From: an uncultured Acidobacteriota bacterium
GTDB taxonomy: Bacteria > Acidobacteriota > Polarisedimenticolia > Polarisedimenticolales > Polarisedimenticolaceae
Assembly: GCA_945787955.1 (NCBI GenBank)
Contig: CALZKF010000006.1
Span: 1-35,249, forward strand
Length of the DNA: 35,249 nt
Reading direction: 5' to 3'
The notes under the pieces: generated by a model
Seen by the model: only the letters and a program-made list of their open reading frames with translations
The model's database searches: none
Told to the model about the DNA's origin: nothing
In this document: in pieces, positions 17,126 to 23,994 of the stretch
How positions within the stretch are numbered: position 1 is the stretch's first letter
How the letters are laid out: each line of letters starts with the position of its first letter
Translations under genes and position numbers: made by a program

Positions 17126-17359
17126 GTGTCCCAGATCGTCATCAATCCGGATCGCTGCAAAGGGTGTGAACTCTGTGTCCGGGCCTGCCCCCAGAAGATC
17201 CTCGGCATGGGCAAAACAATGAACACGAAGGGGTACTTCTACGCCGAAGTCGAGGAGCAGAAGCGCTGCATCGGATGCCGGCTGTGCTGCATCACCTGCC
17301 CGGACGTGGCCATCGAAATGCACTCCCACGGCACCATGTACCACTACTTCTCGTATTGA
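17126..17359 (+). CDS. vorD: 2x[4Fe-4S] ferredoxin subunit (delta) of 2-oxoacid:ferredoxin oxidoreductase
   Basis: The 77-residue protein holds two classical [4Fe-4S] motifs: CKGCELCVRACP (residues 11-22) and CIGCRLCCITCP (about residues 50-61). Such proteins serve as the intramolecular electron carrier of four-subunit VOR/KOR-type enzymes, moving electrons from the thiamine centre of the beta subunit to external ferredoxin. The start is GTG at 17126 with GGAAGGAG upstream. The gene lies 16 bases before the alpha subunit gene, which supports the subunit assignment rather than a free ferredoxin. The short aromatic tail (MYHYFSY) is typical of such delta subunits as I remember them. Confidence 0.88.
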   Translation: MSQIVINPDRCKGCELCVRACPQKILGMGKTMNTKGYFYAEVEEQKRCIGCRLCCITCPDVAIEMHSHGTMYHYFSY

Positions 17360-17374
17360 GCCTGGAGGCGAACG

Positions 17375-18463
17375 ATGGCCAAAAAATTGATGAAAGGGAG
17401 TGAGGCGATCGGCGAGGCAGCGGTGCAGGCCGGCTGCAAGCTGTTCTACGGCTACCCGATCACCCCCCAGAACGAGATACCCGAGTACATGTCCCACCGG
17501 CTGCCCCAGGTCGGCGGCACCTTCGTCCAGGCCGAGAGCGAGGTCTCGGCTTCCAACATGCTTTACGGCGCCGCCGGTTCCGGCGAGCGTGTCATGACGT
17601 CGTCATCGTCCCCCGGCATCTCCCTCATGGCCGAAGCGATCTCCTACATGGCCGGCAGCGAGCTGCCGGCGGTCATCGTGAACATCATGCGGGCCGGACC
17701 GGGATTGGGCGGCATCCTGCCCGGCCAGGCCGACTATTTCCAGGCCACCAAGGGCGGAGGCCACGGCGATTACCATCTCCTGGTCCTGGCGCCGTGGTCG
17801 GTGCAGGAAGCGGCGGACCTGGTCCAGGACGGCTTCGACCTGGCGGACCATTACCGCAACCCGGTGATGATCCTGGGAGACGGTCTCATCGGCCAGATGA
17901 TGGAGCCGGTGGAGTTCCATCAGGATCGTAAACCGATCAAGGAACCCAAGGAGAAGACCTGGGCGGCCACCGGTTACGACGGCAGCAGGCCCCGGGCGAT
18001 CATCAACTCCCTGTTCCTGGATCCGGCCACCCTTGAGAAGCATAACCATAAACTGCAGGCGAAATACGCCGAGATGGTCCGTGACGAGATCCGGTACAAG
18101 ACGTATGGTACCGAAAAGAAATACGACCTCCTGATCGTCGCTTACGGCACCGTGGCCCGGGTCTGCTCCACTGCGATGGAAGACCTTGAGGCGGAAGAGG
18201 TTCGAACGGCGATGATCCGACCGGTCAGCCTGTACCCGTTCCCCTACGCGGCGGTCCGGGCGGCGGCGGACAAGGCCGATGCCGTTCTGGTGGTGGAACT
18301 GTCCGCCGGCCAGATGATCGAGGACGTCCAGCTCGCCCTGCAGGGCACGAAACCGATCCATTTCCACGGCCGCATGGGCGGCATGCTGGCCTCGCCGGAA
18401 GAGGTTATGGAAAAGGTCAGGGAAATCAAGTCCGGGAAGTCCCAGGAGGTCTGCCATGTCTGA
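17375..18463 (+). CDS. vorB: 2-oxoacid:ferredoxin oxidoreductase alpha subunit (VorB/KorA type)
   Basis: The 362-residue subunit provides the pyrimidine-side part of the thiamine diphosphate site and CoA-binding regions. Visible family blocks: KGSEAIGEAAVQAGCKLFYG, YPITPQNEIPEYM, QAESEVSASNMLYGAAGSGERVMTSSSSPG, PGLGGILPGQADY and the C-terminal transketolase-like domain PVSLYPFPYAAVR, VVELSAGQM and HGRMGGM. VOR and KOR oxidatively decarboxylate branched 2-oxoacids or 2-oxoglutarate to acyl-CoA while reducing ferredoxin. The sequence pattern is closest in memory to proteins labelled VorB, but KorA cannot be excluded. It overlaps the beta gene by eight bases. Members of this class are oxygen-sensitive enzymes of anaerobes. 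Confidence 0.93.
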   Translation: MAKKLMKGSEAIGEAAVQAGCKLFYGYPITPQNEIPEYMSHRLPQVGGTFVQAESEVSASNMLYGAAGSGERVMTSSSSPGISLMAEAISYMAGSELPAVIVNIMRAGPGLGGILPGQADYFQATKGGGHGDYHLLVLAPWSVQEAADLVQDGFDLADHYRNPVMILGDGLIGQMMEPVEFHQDRKPIKEPKEKTWAATGYDGSRPRAIINSLFLDPATLEKHNHKLQAKYAEMVRDEIRYKTYGTEKKYDLLIVAYGTVARVCSTAMEDLEAEEVRTAMIRPVSLYPFPYAAVRAAADKADAVLVVELSAGQMIEDVQLALQGTKPIHFHGRMGGMLASPEEVMEKVREIKSGKSQEVCHV

Positions 18464-19253
18464 GGCGGTATTCAAGAACCCCGAATCCCTGCTGGAGGTC
18501 CAGACCCATTACTGCCCCGGCTGTACCCACGGCGTCATCCACCGCATGGTGGCGGAGGTGGTGGACGAGCTCGGGGTGAAGGAGCGGACCATCGGGATCG
18601 CACCGGTCGGATGCGCCGTGCTGGCGTACAACTACTTCAACCTGGACTTCCACGAGGCATCCCACGGCCGGGCGCCGGCGGTGGCCACCGGTATCAAACG
18701 GGCCCGGCCCGACCTGATGGTATTCGCCTACCAGGGTGACGGCGACCTGGCCTCCATCGGTGCCGCCGAGATCGTGCACTGCGCCAACCGGGGGGAGAAA
18801 GTCACCGTCGTGTTCGTCAACAACGCCATCTACGGCATGACCGGCGGTCAGATGGCCCCCACCACCCTGCCGGGCCAGGTCGCCACTACCTGCCCCACAG
18901 GCCGGGACACCGACCTGGCCGGGTTCCCGATCCGGATTGCCGAGATGCTCTCAACACTGAAGACACCGGCCTTCATCGCCCGGGCCTCGGTGCACAAGCC
19001 GATGCACGCGGTCCATGCCAAACAGATGCTCCGGGAAGCGTTCACCTACCAGAAGGAGGACCGCTGTTTCAGCCTGGTGGAGATCCTGTCCACCTGCCCC
19101 ACCAACTGGGGCATCCCCCCGGCCGAGTCTACCGAATGGCTGGAAAAGAACATGATCCCGTACTACCCGCTGGGAGTTTTCAAACGTCCCGACGGTGAAG
19201 ACCGCGCCCCCGGCCCCATCGGGCCCGCCAGGAGGCGGCAACATGCAGAATGA
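18456..19253 (+). CDS. vorA: 2-oxoacid:ferredoxin oxidoreductase beta subunit, TPP-binding
   Basis: The 265-residue subunit carries thiamine diphosphate and usually a [4Fe-4S] cluster. Visible: HYCPGCTHGVIHRM (first Cys pair), VGCAVLAYNYF, SHGRAPAVATGIKRARPDLMV, and the TPP/Mg motif GDGDLASIG running to NNAIYGMTGGQ, then TCPTGRD and CPTNWG. The C-terminal tail after FKRPDGED is Pro/Arg-rich and unusual. That tail is encoded where the gene overlaps the start of the gamma gene by 11 bases, so its sequence may be constrained by the overlap. With the flanking alpha, gamma and delta genes this completes a four-subunit VOR/KOR-type enzyme; the exact 2-oxoacid cannot be read from sequence alone. Confidence 0.93.
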   Translation: MSEAVFKNPESLLEVQTHYCPGCTHGVIHRMVAEVVDELGVKERTIGIAPVGCAVLAYNYFNLDFHEASHGRAPAVATGIKRARPDLMVFAYQGDGDLASIGAAEIVHCANRGEKVTVVFVNNAIYGMTGGQMAPTTLPGQVATTCPTGRDTDLAGFPIRIAEMLSTLKTPAFIARASVHKPMHAVHAKQMLREAFTYQKEDRCFSLVEILSTCPTNWGIPPAESTEWLEKNMIPYYPLGVFKRPDGEDRAPGPIGPARRRQHAE

Positions 19254-19788
19254 CGTCATCATGGCCGGGTTCGGCGGTCAGGGCATCCTTCTGATCGGCA
19301 AGATGCTGGCCTACACCGGAATGCAGGAAGGCCTGGAGGTCTCCTGGATGCCGTCCTACGGTCCGGAAATGCGCGGCGGCACCGCTAACTGCACCGTGGT
19401 CATTTCCGACCGGCCGGTAGGCTCCCCTGTGATCCAGTCCCCTCGAGCGGTGGTTGCCATGAACCTGCCGTCCCTGGACAAGTTCGAGCCGATGGTCCGG
19501 AAGGACGGCCTGCTGCTGATCAATTCATCCCTCATAAACCGCAGCTCGAACCGGGACGACATCAGGATCCTGCTGGTGCCGGCCAACGACATCGCCATGG
19601 AGCTTAAAAACCCCCGGAGCGGGAACATAGTCGCCCTTGGAGCGTATATCGGCAGTTCCCACGCCGTCCCCATCGATGCGGTGGAACGGGTGGTCCGGGA
19701 AACCTTCGCCAGCAAGCCGCAGGTGATCGATTCCAACATTGCCGCACTGCTCCGGGGTTTCGAACTCGGCGAAACGGCGGTGGCGTGA
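19243..19788 (+). CDS. vorC: 2-oxoacid:ferredoxin oxidoreductase gamma subunit
   Basis: The 181-residue subunit shows the family signature AGFGGQGILLIGKMLAYTG (residues 8-26), then WMPSYGPEMRGGTANCTVV and VVAMNLPSLDKFEP, all typical of the gamma part of 2-oxoacid:ferredoxin oxidoreductases. I chose ATG 19243, not the in-frame 19195, because AGGAGG lies a few bases before it and the glycine-rich motif then falls at the N-terminus as in homologues. It overlaps the beta gene by 11 bases, and its TGA shares one base with the NuoE ATG (TGATG). That links the 2-oxoacid enzyme and the NADH-dehydrogenase-like module in one translationally coupled unit. Confidence 0.92.
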   Translation: MQNDVIMAGFGGQGILLIGKMLAYTGMQEGLEVSWMPSYGPEMRGGTANCTVVISDRPVGSPVIQSPRAVVAMNLPSLDKFEPMVRKDGLLLINSSLINRSSNRDDIRILLVPANDIAMELKNPRSGNIVALGAYIGSSHAVPIDAVERVVRETFASKPQVIDSNIAALLRGFELGETAVA

Positions 19789-20273
19789 TGAAGGAAACCT
19801 GCCCGGTCGAAACGGAACAGGCCGACGCCATCCTGGAAGGGTACCCCCACGCCGAAGCTTCACTGATCCAGGTGTTGCAGGACGTGCACCGGGCCTACAA
19901 CTACCTGCCCTGCGACGTGGTCGTGAAGGTGGCGGAGACACTGGGCGTACCGCTGGCCAAGGTGTTTTCGGTGGCGACCTTCTACAAGGCGTTCTCACTG
20001 AAGCCCCAAGGCGACACCATAATCCGGGTCTGTATGGGAACCGCATGCCATATCCGGGGCGGCGGCGCCCTGGTGGACGAGGTCGAGCGCCTGCTCCACG
20101 TCGCGCCTGACGAAACCACCCCCGACATGAAGTTCACGCGCAACACGGTGAACTGCGTAGGCGCCTGTGCCATGGCGCCGGTGATGATTGTCGGTGAGAA
20201 GTACCGCGGCAACGCCCGGGCGGTGCGGGTCGGCGGCTACCTGGAGCTGGGAGGCGACGACGATGCGAATTGA
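19788..20273 (+). CDS. nuoE: NuoE-like thioredoxin-fold [2Fe-2S] subunit
   Basis: The 161-residue protein matches the 24-kDa subunit family (NuoE/HndA/HydC). A helical N-terminal part (ASLIQVLQDVHRAYNYLP, FSVATFYKAFSLKPQG) is followed by the [2Fe-2S] ligands Cys-x4-Cys (VCMGTACHI) and Cys-x3-Cys (NCVGACAMAP). In complex I and in bifurcating hydrogenases it sits beside NuoF and binds one [2Fe-2S] cluster. I take the ATG at 19788, which shares a base with the vorC stop, rather than the GTG one codon earlier. The gene overlaps the NuoF-like gene by 11 bases. No other complex I subunit (NuoA-D, H-N) is encoded nearby, so this is a soluble module. Confidence 0.92.
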   Translation: MKETCPVETEQADAILEGYPHAEASLIQVLQDVHRAYNYLPCDVVVKVAETLGVPLAKVFSVATFYKAFSLKPQGDTIIRVCMGTACHIRGGGALVDEVERLLHVAPDETTPDMKFTRNTVNCVGACAMAPVMIVGEKYRGNARAVRVGGYLELGGDDDAN

Positions 20274-22149
20274 ATCCAGAGAGCAGTTCGAAACGCTCCA
20301 GGAGAAAATCCGCGCCGCCGAGACCGACAACGGCAACCGCATCCTGGTCTGCTGCGGCACCGGCTGTCTGGCCAACGGCGCGAAGAAGGTGGCGGAAGCG
20401 TTCGCCGAACAGGTCGGCAAGAGGAACATGGACGCGGAGGTCAAACTGCTGGTGAAAAACACCGGCTGCCACGGCTTCTGCGAACGGGGTCCGCTGGTGG
20501 TCCTGCAGCCGTCCGGGGTGTTGTACACCCGGGTGCGAGTCTCCAACGTACCGCAGATCCTTGAGAAAACGGTGGACAACGGCGAGATCATCCCCCGCCT
20601 GTTGTACAAGAACCCGGCGGACGACGTCGCCATCGAGCAGTACTCGGAGATCCCGTTCTACAAGAACCAGACCCGGGTGGCGATGCGGAACATCGGCCGC
20701 ATCGACCCGACCGCAATCCACGACGCCATCGGCGCCGGCTGCTACTCCGGCATGGTCCGGGCGCTGTTCGACATGACGCCGGAACAGGTCCTGGATGAGG
20801 TTGAAACCGCCGGCCTGAGGGGCAGGGGCGGCGCCGGTTTCGGCACTGCAAGGAAATGGCGATCCTGCCGCAGGGCGGAAGGCGACCGCAAGTTCGTGTT
20901 GTGCAACGGCGATGAAGGGGACCCGGGTGCGTTCAAGGACCGCTCCATAATGGAAGGCGATCCGCACTCGATCCTGGAAGGGATGGTGGTCGGAGCCTGG
21001 GCCGTGGGGGCCCATGAAGGGTTCATCTATGTCCGGGACGAATACCCGCTGGCGGTGCTCAACCTGACCCTGGCCCTGGAGCAGGCCCGCTACCTGGGTC
21101 TGCTGGGCGAGAACATCCTGGGCAGCGGGTTCGACTTCGATATCCGCATATCACGAGGCGGCGGCGCTTTCGTGTGCGGCGAATCGTCGGCCCTGATGCT
21201 GTCCCTGGCCGGCAAGGTCGGGGAGCCCCGGGCCAAGTACGTGCACTCCACCGAGAAGGGCCTGTTCGACCTTCCAACGGTGCTGAACAACGTCGAGACC
21301 TGGGCCGACGTCGGCGCCATCGCCGCCAACGGCGGCGCCTGGTTCGCCGGCATGGGCACCAACAAGTCCAAGGGCACCAAGGCGTTTTCCCTGGTGGGCA
21401 AGGTCAAGAACACCGGGCTGATCGAGCTGCCGATGGGCACCACCCTGCGGCACATCATCTACGACATCGGCGGGGGCGTCCTGAACGACCGGCCGTTCAA
21501 GGCGGTGCAGACCGGAGGCCCGTCCGGCGGATGCATACCGGAATCGCTCCTGGATCTGCCGGTGGACTACGAAAAACTGACCGAAGCCGGATCGATGATG
21601 GGCAGCGGCGGCATGATCGTCATGGACGACCGCACCTGCATGGTGGACGTGGCACGGTACTTCCTGAAATTCCTCACCGAGGAATCGTGCGGCAAGTGCA
21701 CCCCCTGTCGTGAAGGCCTGAAACAGATGCTGGCGATCTTCGACCGGCTGGTAGAAGGCGAAGGGGTTGCGGGCGATCTCCCTCTTATCGAGCGACTTGC
21801 CGCCGGCATGCAGGTCGGCAGCCTGTGCGAGCTGGGGAAATCGGCCCCCAATCCGGTGATCTCAACGCTGCGTTATTTCCGTGACGAGTACGTCGCCCAT
21901 ATCGAGGATCATGTCTGTACCGCCGGGATCTGCAAGGAGCTCACCGCCTACCGTATCCTCCCGGAGACCTGCGACGGTTGCGCCGGCTGCGCCAAGGCCT
22001 GCCCGGTGGACGCCATCACCGGGGAGCGCCATGCGCTGCACGTTATCGATCATGACATCTGCATTTCCTGTGGAGCGTGCATGGGGGTCTGCCCCACCGA
22101 CTCCGTCGAGACTTTCCCGAAAGTCGAACTCATGAAAGAGGTGGTCTGA
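20263..22149 (+). CDS. nuoF: NuoF/HydB-like flavin and Fe-S subunit with N-terminal and C-terminal Fe-S extensions
   Basis: The 628-residue protein has three parts. Residues 1-110: a thioredoxin-like [2Fe-2S] domain (VCCGTGC at 30-35, NTGCHGFC at 66-73). The middle: a NuoF core with FMN/NAD motifs GLRGRGGAGFGTARKW and CNGDEGDPGAFKDRSIMEGD, then the [4Fe-4S] motif ESCGKCTPCREG with a later Cys in GSLCELGKS. The C-terminus: HVCTAGICKEL followed by two ferredoxin clusters, CDGCAGCAKACP and CISCGACMGVCP. The phrase NGDEGDPGAF and the extra domains are those of HydB/HndC-type subunits of NAD(P)-linked or electron-bifurcating enzymes, not respiratory complex I. It should exchange electrons between NAD(P)H, FMN and ferredoxin. 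ATG 20263 is chosen because it follows GGAGGCGACGACG and opens the thioredoxin-like domain. Confidence 0.93.
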   Translation: MRIESREQFETLQEKIRAAETDNGNRILVCCGTGCLANGAKKVAEAFAEQVGKRNMDAEVKLLVKNTGCHGFCERGPLVVLQPSGVLYTRVRVSNVPQILEKTVDNGEIIPRLLYKNPADDVAIEQYSEIPFYKNQTRVAMRNIGRIDPTAIHDAIGAGCYSGMVRALFDMTPEQVLDEVETAGLRGRGGAGFGTARKWRSCRRAEGDRKFVLCNGDEGDPGAFKDRSIMEGDPHSILEGMVVGAWAVGAHEGFIYVRDEYPLAVLNLTLALEQARYLGLLGENILGSGFDFDIRISRGGGAFVCGESSALMLSLAGKVGEPRAKYVHSTEKGLFDLPTVLNNVETWADVGAIAANGGAWFAGMGTNKSKGTKAFSLVGKVKNTGLIELPMGTTLRHIIYDIGGGVLNDRPFKAVQTGGPSGGCIPESLLDLPVDYEKLTEAGSMMGSGGMIVMDDRTCMVDVARYFLKFLTEESCGKCTPCREGLKQMLAIFDRLVEGEGVAGDLPLIERLAAGMQVGSLCELGKSAPNPVISTLRYFRDEYVAHIEDHVCTAGICKELTAYRILPETCDGCAGCAKACPVDAITGERHALHVIDHDICISCGACMGVCPTDSVETFPKVELMKEVV

Positions 22150-22922
22150 TGCCGACCCTGACCATCAACGGCAAGAAAGTACAGTCCCGGGAAGGGGCGT
22201 ACGTCCTGGAGGCGGCCCGGCAGGCCGGTGTGGAGATACCGACCCTGTGCCATTTCGAGGGGCTGGAACCGTGGGGCGGCTGCCGGCTGTGCCAGGTCCA
22301 GATCACAAAGGACGGCTGGGACGGCTGGAAGAAAATGGTCGTCGGTTGCATGTTCCCGGTGGAGGAGGGCTTGATCGTCCTGACCGAAACCGACGAGGTC
22401 CGGGAGACCCGCCGGGTGGTGCTGGATCTGCTGCTGGCCCGATGCCCGGACACGCCGCTGATCCGGACCATGGCGAAGGAATACGGGGTGGAGCGGACCA
22501 GCTACGTATCGAACCCGGAACCGACCGACTGCATCCTGTGCTCCCTGTGCACCCGGGTGTGCGACCACATCGGCGTATCGGCGATATCCACCGCCGACCG
22601 GGGTGCGGGAAAAGAGATCGCCCCGCCGTTCCACGAACCTCCCGCGGCGTGTATCGGCTGTCTGGCGTGCGCCGAGATCTGCCCCACCGACTTCATCCCG
22701 TACACCACGTCTCACACCACCCGGTCGATCTGGGGCCGGGAGTTCGAGATGTTGCGTTGTGAGGATTGCGGACGGGCCCATATCACCAAGGCGCAGGCGG
22801 AACACCACGCGGCAAACCGTGCTGAAACCACCGACGTGCCGCAAGAGTGGTTCCGGTACTGCGATTCCTGCAAACGCAAACAGCAGGCGTCGCGCTTCCC
22901 GGCCGTACCCCAACTGGTCTAG
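22149..22922 (+). CDS. Shortened NuoG/HydA-like Fe-S subunit without catalytic domain
   Basis: The 257-residue protein begins with a [2Fe-2S] plant-type ferredoxin domain whose ligands are Cys34, Cys45, Cys48 and Cys67 (PWGGCRLC). A linker follows (LLARCPDTPLIRTMAKEYGV), then a two-cluster ferredoxin region CILCSLCTRVCDHIGV and CIGCLACAEICP. The linker replaces the His-Cys3 cluster segment (H-P-x-D-C-x2-C type) normally found in NuoG and HydA, so that cluster is absent. The rest of NuoG/HydA (molybdopterin or H-cluster domain) is also absent. The C-terminus instead has two CXXC pairs, LRCEDCG and RYCDSCKRK, possibly a zinc or rubredoxin-like site. It shares one base with the NuoF stop. It likely wires electrons between the NuoEF pair and the 2-oxoacid enzyme or the ferredoxin encoded next. 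Confidence 0.85.
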   Translation: MPTLTINGKKVQSREGAYVLEAARQAGVEIPTLCHFEGLEPWGGCRLCQVQITKDGWDGWKKMVVGCMFPVEEGLIVLTETDEVRETRRVVLDLLLARCPDTPLIRTMAKEYGVERTSYVSNPEPTDCILCSLCTRVCDHIGVSAISTADRGAGKEIAPPFHEPPAACIGCLACAEICPTDFIPYTTSHTTRSIWGREFEMLRCEDCGRAHITKAQAEHHAANRAETTDVPQEWFRYCDSCKRKQQASRFPAVPQLV

Positions 22923-22931
22923 GAGATGCCG

Positions 22932-23396
22932 ATGGACAGGATCTACACCGTCACCGTGGAACGCTGCATAGCATGCGGCAAGTGCGAACTGGCCTGCGCC
23001 TTCGCCCACGGCAGCGAGGGCAAACCGGCGACATCCCGGATCAACATCCTGCGCCGGGGCCCGGAGGTCGGAACCCCGGTGGTCTGCTTCCAGTGTCACG
23101 ACGCTGCATGCGCCGCCGTCTGCCCGACCGAGGCCCTGGTGCGCAACGCCGCAACCGGCGCCATCGACATGGTGCGGGAGCGCTGCATTTCCTGCCGGTA
23201 CTGCGTGGCGGCCTGCCCGTTCGGGAACATGCTGTGGGACGACAATTACCAAGTAGTTCAGAAATGCGACCTGTGCGGCGGTGAGCCTCGCTGCGTACCG
23301 TTCTGCCCCACCGGCGCCCTGCAATACCTGCCGGCGGATCGGGCGGCGGAAATGCCGAAACCGCGAGAAGACGACTTCGTCCTGGTGGAGGGTTGA
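22932..23396 (+). CDS. Four-cluster ferredoxin-like protein, CooF/HycB/HydN type
   Basis: The 154-residue protein has sixteen Cys arranged as four [4Fe-4S] binding sets: CIACGKCELAC (from residue 12), CFQCHDAACAAVCP, CISCRYCVAACP and CDLCGGEPRCVPFCP. This is the pattern of the electron-transfer subunits CooF, HycB, HydN and DmsB-like proteins that connect an oxidoreductase to a partner. I prefer ATG 22932, with AGGAG six bases before it, to 22926. The upstream gene ends 9 bases before this start, and the rubrerythrin-like gene begins two bases after the stop. Its position after a NuoEF-type module suggests it is the electron outlet or inlet of the complex; the physiological partner is unknown. 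Confidence 0.9.
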   Translation: MDRIYTVTVERCIACGKCELACAFAHGSEGKPATSRINILRRGPEVGTPVVCFQCHDAACAAVCPTEALVRNAATGAIDMVRERCISCRYCVAACPFGNMLWDDNYQVVQKCDLCGGEPRCVPFCPTGALQYLPADRAAEMPKPREDDFVLVEG

Positions 23397-23397
23397 A

Positions 23398-23910
23398 ATG
23401 CCGAAGATGAGCAATGACATCCGGGAGATCCTCAGCATGGCGTACCAGGTCGAGGTGGACGGCTACACGTTCTACTCCATGGTGGCGGACCAGGCCAGGC
23501 AGCCGGCGGTGCAGGAGCTGTTCGACAAACTGGCCCGGGACGAGACCGAACACAAGGCCTACCTCAAGAACATCATGATGAACTACGAGGAAAAAGGGAC
23601 CGAGGCGTTCAACATCGGCAGGCGCGACCCGGTGCTGAAGGACTTCGCCGCCACCATCGTCACCGAGAAGTTCAAGAAGGAAGCGAAATCCGCCGAGTTC
23701 GAGATCGGCGCCCTGTCCATCGGCATGACCCTCGAGACCAATGCGATCAAAGTGTTCTCCGATGCCGCCAGGACCGCCGACGAGCAGGAAGTCAGGGAGT
23801 TCTACCAGTTCCTGGCCGACTGGGAGAAGGAACACCTGAACTCCCTGCAGGAACTGCACAAGTCGGTGCGCCAGGAGTTCTGGACCGAGGGCGGCTTCTC
23901 GCCGTTCTGA
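23398..23910 (+). CDS. Rubrerythrin-like di-iron protein lacking the rubredoxin domain
   Basis: The 170-residue protein is almost fully helical, with ferritin-like iron ligands visible as repeated E-x6-Y and E-x2-H patterns: YQVEVDGYTFYSMVAD (first Glu), LARDETEHKAYL (Glu-x2-His), then IGMTLETNAIKVFSDAA and LADWEKEHLNSLQELH (second Glu pair with His). Rubrerythrins reduce hydrogen peroxide or oxygen in anaerobes using electrons from rubredoxin or ferredoxin. No CXXC pair is present, so the C-terminal rubredoxin module is missing, and electrons would have to come from another carrier, possibly the four-cluster ferredoxin encoded just upstream. It closes the operon two bases after that gene; a protective role for the oxygen-sensitive VOR enzyme is inference. 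Confidence 0.85.
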   Translation: MPKMSNDIREILSMAYQVEVDGYTFYSMVADQARQPAVQELFDKLARDETEHKAYLKNIMMNYEEKGTEAFNIGRRDPVLKDFAATIVTEKFKKEAKSAEFEIGALSIGMTLETNAIKVFSDAARTADEQEVREFYQFLADWEKEHLNSLQELHKSVRQEFWTEGGFSPF

Positions 23911-23918
23911 TCCAACCA

Positions 23919-23948
23919 TCGACCTCCGCCTGCGAGTAATGTTAGGAT
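23919..23948 (+). promoter_or_regulatory. Possible promoter of the CsgG-like gene
   Basis: TCGACC (23919-23924) and TAGGAT (23943-23948), each matching consensus at four of six positions, are separated by 18 bases in the 84-base gap. A start near 23955 would leave a leader of about 40 bases containing CGGAGGG before the ATG. No terminator hairpin for the preceding operon is apparent, so this call is weak. Confidence 0.35.
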
Positions 23949-23994
23949 CTGTCCAGCAGATTCGCGCATTCATCTGATTTTCGGAGGGTCCACG

